Below, one piece after another: positions 1 to 5,090 of a stretch of DNA of 5,090 bases. The stretch covers positions 1 to 5,090 of the forward strand of contig JACPFH010000654.1 in the NCBI GenBank assembly GCA_016183075.1, written 5' to 3'. The first letter of the stretch is position 1, and the number at the start of each line of letters is the position of its first letter. The notes under the pieces were generated by a model, which saw only the letters and a program-made list of their open reading frames with translations, was not told where the DNA came from and searched no databases. Origin of the DNA: Deltaproteobacteria bacterium (GTDB lineage: Bacteria > Desulfobacterota > Binatia > UBA9968). Made by a program: the position numbers and the translations under genes.

Positions 1-638
1 CCGCCGATCTCAATGTCCAAAACCAGGCCCTTCAGGTTCGCTACGCGGAAAACCAACTTTTGCCGCGCCTGGATCTCAAGGCAAGGGCCGGCATCACCGG
101 ACTGGCCGGGGAGCTAAAACCCGGCGAGACCAATCCGTTCCCGGGCAACTACGGCACGGCTATCGACCGGCTTGGAAGCGGAGATTTCTACAATTACGGC
201 GTCGGCATTGTCCTTCAGTTCCCTTTGGGTAACGGTCTGGCGAGAGGCAATTTTGCCAAGGCCCGCATCGAACTGGATCAAACGAAAGCCCGGTATCGGG
301 ATCTGGTCTCCCAGGTGACGCTGGAAGTGGAGAAGGCCCTGGCCGACGTGGAGGCGAACTTTAAGCGGATCCAGAGCACGAGGCAAGCACGCGAGCTGGC
401 CGAGGAAAACTTGCGCGGGCAGGAGAAGCGCTTCGCGGTGGGATTGGTCACGCAGAAAGATGTCATCGATTTCCAATCCCGGTTTTTGGAAGCGCAAGGA
501 GCGGAGCTGCGGGCTGTCACCGACTTTAATAACTCGATCTCGCGGCTGAGGCTTGCGGAGGGGAGCTTGCTGGACTACTACAATGTGCGTATCGAAGGAC
601 CCAAGGAGCGGCCCGATCCCTGGTGGGCAAAATTCTAA
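1..638 (+). CDS. Outer-membrane efflux channel protein, TolC/OEP family (C-terminal part, 5' truncated)
   Basis: This is the outer-membrane duct of a tripartite efflux pump, a TolC/OprM-type protein that trimerises into a channel across the outer membrane and periplasm. The reading frame (first full codon at base 3) is open to the left edge, so the start lies outside the window. The TTG at 60 is an internal codon, not a start. The 211 visible residues match the second half of an OEP protein. A PRLDLKA segment is followed by a beta-strand stretch with an extracellular-type loop and GVGIVLQFPLGNG, typical of the second beta-hairpin region. Then come long heptad-like alpha helices (ARIELDQTKARYRDL, then QARELAEENLRGQEKRFAVGL) and the family-typical G-L-V-T-Q-K-D-V-I-D-F-Q. 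The usual length is about 420-500 residues, so about half is missing. The protein ends in PWWAKF. It is the first visible gene of the operon, 80 nt before the adaptor. Family assignment is firm; substrate is unknown. Confidence 0.9.
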   Translation, partial: ADLNVQNQALQVRYAENQLLPRLDLKARAGITGLAGELKPGETNPFPGNYGTAIDRLGSGDFYNYGVGIVLQFPLGNGLARGNFAKARIELDQTKARYRDLVSQVTLEVEKALADVEANFKRIQSTRQARELAEENLRGQEKRFAVGLVTQKDVIDFQSRFLEAQGAELRAVTDFNNSISRLRLAEGSLLDYYNVRIEGPKERPDPWWAKF

Positions 639-709
639 GTTCGTCAATCGTCAAAAGTCAATAGTCAATCGAAAAACCGTTGACCAATAACGATTGACCA
701 TTGACTAAC
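639..709 (+). repeat. Heptad-repeat inverted repeat / imperfect stem-loop filling the OMF-adaptor spacer
   Basis: Seen directly: the left part holds four 7-bp units in reverse orientation (CGTCAAT 642-648, CGTCAAA 649-655, AGTCAAT 656-662, AGTCAAT 663-669). The right part holds heptad-phased units in forward orientation (GTTGACC 679-685, a decayed AATAACG 686-692, ATTGACC 693-699, ATTGACT 700-706). Pairing 639-671 with 678-709, with T669 bulged and a six-base loop AAAAAC, gives 25 Watson-Crick pairs out of 32 positions by hand count. The stem base touches the channel stop codon on one side and lies one base before the adaptor's GGGAG on the other. There is no following T-run, so it does not look like a rho-independent terminator. 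A role in mRNA stability or in tuning adaptor translation is inference. It could also be a short amplified intergenic repeat with no function. Confidence 0.75.
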
Positions 710-710
710 G

Positions 711-715
711 GGAGA
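711..715 (+). promoter_or_regulatory. Ribosome binding site of the adaptor gene
   Basis: GGAGA at 711-715 (GGGAG if counted from 710) sits four to five bases before the ATG at 719. It supports that start over the in-frame TTG at 701, which lies inside the heptad repeat. The site begins immediately after the stem of the spacer hairpin, so folding should leave it just exposed; that accessibility is inference. Confidence 0.7.
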
Positions 716-718
716 AAA

Positions 719-1960
719 ATGCGAGCGCAAAAGGTGTTTTTCCTGACGTGCTGTCTCCTCGTGGCCTTCCTTTATGGGTGTGATCGGGGAACTTCGGCGG
801 CTAAACCTGAACAAGGGCAGCTTGAGGGCAGTTCGGTTCCCGTGGCTGTGACCCCGGTCCGGACGCAGAGGGTTCAGCGCACGGTGGAGTTGGTCGGCAC
901 TCTCCATGCTAACGAGGAGGTGACTGTAGGGGCCCTGGTGGAAGGGCGTCTTGCCTCCGTCCTGGCAGACCTGGGAGATCGAGTCAGGCCGGGGGAGGTT
1001 CTCGCCAGAATCCAGGACGACGAGTTTCGTTTCGCAGTCGGTCAGATCGAGGGGAGCCTCAAAGAGAGCCTGGCCAAGCTCGGCCTGGAGAAGGCGCCTC
1101 CGGCCGACTTCGATGTCAGGAAAACGGCCGGTGTGCTGAAGGCCGACGCTGAGCTGGACGAGGCCCTCGCTCACGTCAAGCGCATGCGAGCCTTGTACGC
1201 CGAGAAGGTTATCTCCACGCAGGAATACGACAGCGCCGAGACCCGCTACAAGACGTCCCTGGCGGGCTACAAAAACAGCATCGAGGAGGCGAAGGCTCTT
1301 GTGGCCAATGCCGCCAGCAAACAATTCCAGTTGGACATCGCTAAGAAAAAGCTCGCCGATGCCGCGATTCGCGCTCCCATTTCGGGATCGATCAGCAACC
1401 GGCTCGTCTCTGCCGGCGAATACGTCAAAGTCGGCGCGCCCCTGTTCACCATCGTCCAGGATCAACCCGTCAAGCTTCGGGGTCTGATACCCGAGCGGTT
1501 TGCCCCGGAAATCCGCGTGGGGCAGGTAGTGGAAGTCAAGGTGGATGCCTTTCCAGCCCGGCCATTTCAGGGCAAGCTCGTTCGGGTCAGCCCTGCAGCC
1601 GAACTCGCCAGCCGCTCGTTTGCAATCGAGGCGCTCATCGACAACTCGGAGCGGATCCTCAAGCCCGGCTTCTTTGCCAAGGCATCCATCGTGACGCGCA
1701 TGGATGCCGGGGCGCTCACCGTGCCGCAACAGGCGTTGGTGCAATTTGCCGGTCTGACCAAGGTCTTTGTCGTACAAGGGGATATCGCGCGAGAACGCGT
1801 GGTCGAAACCGGGGTTCGGGTAGGAAAGAACGAGGTGGAGATTACCAAGGGGCTCAAGCCCGGCGAGCTTGTGGCGGTCTCCGGCCTCAGCCGGCTCACG
1901 GACCGCGCAGCGGTTCAGGTGAGCGGGCCAACGCTTCCGCTCAAAAAAGATGGTCAATAG
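719..1960 (+). CDS. RND efflux periplasmic adaptor subunit (membrane fusion protein, AcrA/MexA/HlyD type), lipoprotein
   Basis: This 413-residue adaptor links the inner-membrane RND transporter to the outer-membrane channel. The N-terminus (MRAQKV, a hydrophobic stretch, then FLYGC) is a lipoprotein signal peptide with Cys21 as the probable lipidated residue. Tyr at the -2 position of the lipobox is less common. Domains in order are: first lipoyl half at about 62-100 (VEGRLASVLADLGDRVRPGE), alpha-helical hairpin at about 104-213, second lipoyl half from about 215 (AAIRAPISGSISNR, the classic RAP-I-x-G motif at 218-223), beta-barrel at about 250-335, and membrane-proximal domain to about 405 (LTVPQQALVQ, then GLKPGELVAVSGLSRL). 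Length is normal for the family. The start at ATG 719 is chosen for its GGAGA and because the signal peptide begins there. The last three codons and the stop are part of the next spacer's heptad repeat, so the D-G-Q tail may be repeat-derived. Confidence 0.93.
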   Translation: MRAQKVFFLTCCLLVAFLYGCDRGTSAAKPEQGQLEGSSVPVAVTPVRTQRVQRTVELVGTLHANEEVTVGALVEGRLASVLADLGDRVRPGEVLARIQDDEFRFAVGQIEGSLKESLAKLGLEKAPPADFDVRKTAGVLKADAELDEALAHVKRMRALYAEKVISTQEYDSAETRYKTSLAGYKNSIEEAKALVANAASKQFQLDIAKKKLADAAIRAPISGSISNRLVSAGEYVKVGAPLFTIVQDQPVKLRGLIPERFAPEIRVGQVVEVKVDAFPARPFQGKLVRVSPAAELASRSFAIEALIDNSERILKPGFFAKASIVTRMDAGALTVPQQALVQFAGLTKVFVVQGDIARERVVETGVRVGKNEVEITKGLKPGELVAVSGLSRLTDRAAVQVSGPTLPLKKDGQ

Positions 1961-2101
1961 TTAATGGTCAATGGAAAAAACGCGTTACTCGTCAAACGTT
2001 AACCGTCAAACGGGAGGGAGGAGGGTGGCCGATTGACGACTAACAGTTTACGATTGACGAATGGGACCTAGGTGGGGCCGATTGACGATTGACTATTGAC
2101 C
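1952..2101 (+). other. Outer stem of a nested stem-loop enclosing the adaptor stop codon
   Basis: Bases 1952-1974 pair with 2079-2101: 20 of 23 positions are Watson-Crick by hand count, plus one possible G-U (1962 with 2091). The innermost ten positions of the right arm from 2092 outward (2092-2101 with 1952-1961) are uninterrupted. The left arm contains the adaptor stop codon TAG (1958-1960), so a ribosome finishing the adaptor would open this stem. The right arm ends 15 nt before the RND ATG. Whether this couples the two genes or protects the transcript is inference; no energy calculation was possible. Confidence 0.6.
1987..2062 (+). other. Inner stem-loop with purine-rich GGAGG-type loop
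   Basis: Bases 1987-2013 pair with 2029-2044 and 2052-2062: 22 of 27 positions are Watson-Crick by hand count if one heptad (2045-2051, AGTTTAC) is looped out. The 15-base loop at 2014-2028 reads GAGGGAGGAGGGTGG. It holds Shine-Dalgarno-like GGAGG but no start codon within a usable distance. It sits inside the outer stem 1952-1974/2079-2101. The bulge of exactly seven bases suggests gain or loss of one repeat unit in one arm. There is no poly-T after the stem, which argues against an intrinsic terminator. Confidence 0.55.
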
Positions 2102-2116
2102 GTTGACCAAAATCAT

Positions 2117-5090
2117 ATGAACCTCGCCGATCTCAGTATCAAGCGTCCGGTTTTTGCGACCATGCTCATCCTGGCGCTGGTCGTGCTGGGTCTGTTTTCC
2201 TACGCGGGGCTGGGCGTGGATCTTTTCCCCAACGTGGATCTTCCCACGGTCACCGTTACGACCACCCTGAAGGGGGCGAGCGTCGAGGAGATGGAAACGG
2301 CGGTCACCAAGCCCATCGAGGAGATCATCAACACCATCGACGGGATCGACGAGCTGCGCTCCGTGACCAAGGAGGGTCTTTCCAACATCACGATTCAGTT
2401 TGTCCTGGAAAAGGACGGAGAGGTGGCGGCCCAGGACGTGCGGGACAAAGTCTCCACGATCCTTTCCCGGCTCCCGGTGGGCACCGATCCTCCCGTGATC
2501 CAGAAGTTCGATATCGACGCTTTCCCGGTCATGAAGATTGCCGTCTCCGGCCGCAGAAATCTGCGCGAGGTGAGCGAGGTCGCCCGCAAGCAGGTCAAGG
2601 AGGACATCGAGACGCTGCGGGGCGTCGGAGCGGTTATTATGGCGGGCCACCGCGAGCGGGCCGTCAATATCTACGTCGACCCGGACAAGCTTGTCGCCTA
2701 TGGTATCCCGATCGCCCAGGTCAAGCGCGCCATCCAGGCGCAGAACGTGGAGATACCTGGCGGACGGGTGGATGAGGAACGGCGGGAGCTGGTGCTCCGA
2801 ACCATGGGGCGGATCCAGCGGGTCGAGGACTTCAACGAGCTCATCGTCGGTAACTTCCAACGCCATCCGGTCATGATCCGGGATATCGGTTATGTGGAAA
2901 ACGGCGTGGTGGAACCCCGTAGCCTCTCCCGGCTGGATGGTGATAACGCGGTCCAGCTGATCGTAAGAAAGCAGTCGGGCACCAATACCGTAGAGGTGGT
3001 GGACCGGGTTAAGGACAGGCTCGGCCGGCTCCAGGCTGTCCTCCCGGCGGACATTCGCACCGAGGTGATCGTCGATCAGTCGCGATTCATCAAACGATCC
3101 ATCGAAGAGGTCAAGTTTCACCTTTTCTTAGGCGCCGCGCTGGTCGTTCTGACGGTCCTTCTATTTATGCGCGATTGGCGCAGCACGCTGATCGCCTCCA
3201 TTGCAATTCCGGCCTCCATCATTTCGACGTTTACGCTGATGCGCTATATGGGCTTTACACTGAACAACATCACCATGCTCGGCCTGGTTCTGGCGGTTGG
3301 CATCGTCATCGATGACGCCGTGGTCGTGTTGGAGAACATCTTTCGCCACGTCGAGGAAAAGGGCGAGTCTGCCAGGGAGGCGGCCTCCAAAGCCACCCGG
3401 GAGATCGCGCTGGCGGTCATGGCGACGACCCTGTCGCTCCTGGTGATCGTCGTTCCACTCGCCTTCATGGCGGGTCGGGTGGGGCGCTTTTTCAAGAGCT
3501 TCGGAATCACCGTGGCCTTTGCCGTGGCCGTTTCCCTTCTCGTTTCTTTTACCCTGACCCCGATGTTGAGCTCGCGGTTTCTCAAGGTTGGGCGCGGCGC
3601 CAAGTCTTCCAAGGAGAGCCGTTTTTACTCTTGGATAGAGAAATCCTATGGCTGGATCCTGGCGTGGTCGCTCAGCCATCGGCGGACGATCGTGCTGGCC
3701 GGCGTCGTCACGGTCCTCTCGATCGTCCCGCTCTTTTTCGCAGTGGGCAAGACTTTCATCCCCGCCGATGACCAGAGCGAGTTTGAGATTATCATACAGA
3801 CTCCGGGCGGTACCAGCTTGGCGGAGACCGATCGGCTGTTCAGGGAATTAGAAGGAAAGTTGCGAAAACTGCGCGGCGTAACCAAAATCCTCACGACGAT
3901 TGGGGATACCACGGGCAGGGTAAAACCCGGAGAGGGAGATGTCACTGCCGGCTCGATCTATGCCCGGTTAGCCGACCTTTCCCAGAGGGACTACAGCCAG
4001 TTTGAGGTCATGGCGGAGGCGCGCAAGATCTTCGACGACTATCCGGATCTGCGCGTGAGTGTTCAAGGGGTGGCGTCGTGGTCGGGCGGCGGGACGCGTT
4101 TCACCGACCTGGAGTTCAACTTGCGCGGGCCGAGCCTGGCTGAGCTCCAAAGGTATACCGGCGAGCTCATCGCGCAGATGCGCCGGATTCCGGGGCTCGT
4201 GGACATCGACACCACGCTATCCGTGCGCACGCCTGAGCTGCGCACCCACATCGACCGTCAAAAGGCTTCCGAGTTCGGCATTCAGGTCGAAGACATCGCC
4301 TCCGCTTTGCAAACCTACGTCGGGGGGGAGCCGATTTCGAAGTACAAGGAAGAAGACGAGCAATTCGATGTCTGGCTGAGAGCCACCAAGGACAAGAGGG
4401 ACGATCCGCAGGCGGTTATCAACCTCACGGTTCCGTCGAAAGGCGGACAGCCGGTGAAGATGGCCAATCTGGTCGAGCTGCGCGAAGAGATGGGTCCGTC
4501 GCAGATCGACCACTACAACCGCCAGCGCAAGGTGACGCTCGTGGCGAACCTTTTGCCTTCCGTGCCGCTGGGGGAGGGGGTGGAGCGGGTTCAAGCCATG
4601 GTGAACAAGCTCAACCTGCCGCCGACCTACACCGCCGATTTCACCGGGCGGGCCAAAGTATTGGCTGAGACCATGACCAACTTCGCCATTGCCTTCGCGT
4701 TGAGTTTCATCTTCATGTACATGGTTCTCGCCGCGCAGTTTGAAAGCTTTGTCCATCCGATCACCATCATGCTGGCTCTGCCGTTGACCCTGCCCTTCGC
4801 GCTGTTTTCCCTCCTGATGCTCGGGCAGCCTCTGGACATCTACGCGATGTTCGGTTTGTTCATGTTATTCGGCATCGTGAAAAAGAACGGCATTTTGCAG
4901 ATCGATTACACGAATACGCTGCGCGCCCAGGGGCTGGCGCGAGATCAGGCGATCCTCGAAGCCAATCACGCGCGGTTGAGACCGATCCTGATGACTACGC
5001 TCATGCTGGTTTTCGCTATGATCCCGATCGCTCTGGGCACGGGACCCGGGGCGGCCTCGCGCGCTTCGATGGCCAAGGTCATCGTCGGAG
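2117..5090 (+). CDS. RND efflux transporter permease, HAE1-like (AcrB/MdtB/MdtC superfamily), 3' truncated
   Basis: This is the inner-membrane motor of the pump, a trimeric proton/substrate antiporter. The frame is open without interruption from ATG 2117 to the right edge: 991 residues of a usual 1020-1060, so only TM12 and the tail are missing. The N-terminus MNLADLSIKRPVFA is the canonical RND start leading into TM1 (about 11-30), followed by GVDLFPNVDLP. The first porter/docking loop is about 33-333, TM2-TM6 about 336-486, TM7 about 524-543, and the second porter loop about 545-853. TM8-TM11 span about 855-975, then GPGAASRASM. Proton-relay residues are present: D399 and D400 in GIVIDDAVVVLEN (AcrB D407/D408), K923 in FGIVKKNGI (AcrB K940) and the RLRPIL arginine R953 (AcrB R971). 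The double Asp points to an organic-compound exporter rather than the metal branch. No clear Shine-Dalgarno precedes the start. An in-frame TTG at 2096 lies in the repeat and is not favoured. Confidence 0.95.
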   Translation, partial: MNLADLSIKRPVFATMLILALVVLGLFSYAGLGVDLFPNVDLPTVTVTTTLKGASVEEMETAVTKPIEEIINTIDGIDELRSVTKEGLSNITIQFVLEKDGEVAAQDVRDKVSTILSRLPVGTDPPVIQKFDIDAFPVMKIAVSGRRNLREVSEVARKQVKEDIETLRGVGAVIMAGHRERAVNIYVDPDKLVAYGIPIAQVKRAIQAQNVEIPGGRVDEERRELVLRTMGRIQRVEDFNELIVGNFQRHPVMIRDIGYVENGVVEPRSLSRLDGDNAVQLIVRKQSGTNTVEVVDRVKDRLGRLQAVLPADIRTEVIVDQSRFIKRSIEEVKFHLFLGAALVVLTVLLFMRDWRSTLIASIAIPASIISTFTLMRYMGFTLNNITMLGLVLAVGIVIDDAVVVLENIFRHVEEKGESAREAASKATREIALAVMATTLSLLVIVVPLAFMAGRVGRFFKSFGITVAFAVAVSLLVSFTLTPMLSSRFLKVGRGAKSSKESRFYSWIEKSYGWILAWSLSHRRTIVLAGVVTVLSIVPLFFAVGKTFIPADDQSEFEIIIQTPGGTSLAETDRLFRELEGKLRKLRGVTKILTTIGDTTGRVKPGEGDVTAGSIYARLADLSQRDYSQFEVMAEARKIFDDYPDLRVSVQGVASWSGGGTRFTDLEFNLRGPSLAELQRYTGELIAQMRRIPGLVDIDTTLSVRTPELRTHIDRQKASEFGIQVEDIASALQTYVGGEPISKYKEEDEQFDVWLRATKDKRDDPQAVINLTVPSKGGQPVKMANLVELREEMGPSQIDHYNRQRKVTLVANLLPSVPLGEGVERVQAMVNKLNLPPTYTADFTGRAKVLAETMTNFAIAFALSFIFMYMVLAAQFESFVHPITIMLALPLTLPFALFSLLMLGQPLDIYAMFGLFMLFGIVKKNGILQIDYTNTLRAQGLARDQAILEANHARLRPILMTTLMLVFAMIPIALGTGPGAASRASMAKVIVG

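Larger units (their letters stand above)
1952..2108 (+). repeat. Heptad-repeat region between adaptor and RND genes, with inverted organisation
   Basis: The 156-nt spacer and the last codons of the adaptor are built largely from 7-bp units. Reverse-oriented units are on the left: GGTCAAT 1952-1958, AGTTAAT 1959-1965, GGTCAAT 1966-1972, then the phase TTACTCG / TCAAACG / TTAACCG / TCAAACG at 1985-2012. Forward-oriented units are on the right: GATTGAC 2031-2037, GACTAAC 2038-2044, AGTTTAC 2045-2051, GATTGAC 2052-2058, then ATTGACG 2081-2087, ATTGACT 2088-2094, ATTGACC 2095-2101, GTTGACC 2102-2108. A 13-bp exact copy (GGCCGATTGACGA) occurs at 2027-2039 and 2076-2088, 49 bp apart, which is seven heptads. 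The units are the same kind as in the upstream spacer. They resemble in style the short tandem heptanucleotide repeats known from some cyanobacteria, but no family membership is claimed. Confidence 0.8.

Noticed and set aside
639..709. Spacer hairpin as a rho-independent terminator
   Set aside because: The stem is AT-rich and interrupted and is followed by GGGAGAAAA rather than a T-run, and the downstream gene belongs to the same functional unit.
639..709. CRISPR array
   Set aside because: Repeat units are only 7 bp and contiguous, with no unique spacers between longer repeats.
701..718. TTG at 701 as the start of the adaptor protein
   Set aside because: It lies inside a heptad repeat, lacks a Shine-Dalgarno sequence, and would put M-T-N-G-R-K ahead of the signal peptide. 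ATG 719 has GGAGA at proper spacing.
665..1957. 430-residue open frame on the - strand opposite the adaptor gene
   Set aside because: It mirrors the adaptor gene almost exactly, its product has no recognisable domain, and the + strand frame encodes a clear adaptor. It is a GC-driven antisense shadow.
2082..2117. Possible sigma-70 promoter using repeat TTGAC as a -35 box
   Set aside because: TTGAC resembles the -35 consensus, but it recurs every seven bases as a repeat unit and no convincing TATAAT-like -10 lies about 17 bases downstream. The same holds for 680-718.
2093..3121. 342-residue open frame on the - strand opposite the RND gene
   Set aside because: The product is rich in Asp, His, Leu and Arg with no family resemblance, and the opposite strand encodes the conserved RND N-terminal half. 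Shadow frame.
3161..4839. Several 60-180 residue frames on both strands inside the RND gene
   Set aside because: All overlap conserved transmembrane and porter segments of the RND protein, and none has a credible start context or protein features.

Overview
The window carries most of a tripartite RND efflux operon on the + strand. In order it holds the C-terminal half of an outer-membrane channel protein of the TolC/OEP type (1-638, cut by the left edge), a complete lipoprotein periplasmic adaptor of the AcrA/MexA type (719-1960), and an almost complete inner-membrane RND proton/substrate antiporter (2117 to the right edge, 991 codons visible, cut near its C-terminus). All three parts of an envelope-spanning pump (outer-membrane duct, adaptor, motor) are therefore encoded together. 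The RND protein has the paired aspartates of the drug-exporting (HAE1-like) branch in TM4 rather than the pattern usual for heavy-metal exporters. The substrate cannot be read from the sequence.

The host must be a Gram-negative (diderm) bacterium, because the window encodes an outer-membrane channel and a periplasmic lipoprotein. The coding sequence is GC-rich by eye. Gene content and protein style would fit Deltaproteobacteria, NC10, Acidobacteria or similar environmental lineages, but nothing here fixes the taxon.

The most unusual part is the DNA between the genes. Both spacers (639-718 and 1961-2116) consist largely of degenerate 7-bp repeats of the type ATTGACN, with the reverse-complement form (NGTCAAT) on the left of each spacer and the forward form on the right. 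In both spacers the two arms can be paired base by base into long imperfect stem-loops. In spacer 1 the hairpin runs from the base after the channel stop codon to just before the adaptor's Shine-Dalgarno sequence. In spacer 2 there are two nested stems: the outer one includes the adaptor's last codons and stop, and the inner one has a purine-rich GGAGG-like loop. The RND start codon just beyond has no ordinary Shine-Dalgarno sequence. These elements may be mobile or amplified repeats, RNA structures that set the relative expression or stability of the operon segments, or both.

No tRNA, rRNA, CRISPR array, transposase gene, convincing promoter or rho-independent terminator was seen. Long antisense frames opposite all three genes are shadows of the GC-rich coding strand.
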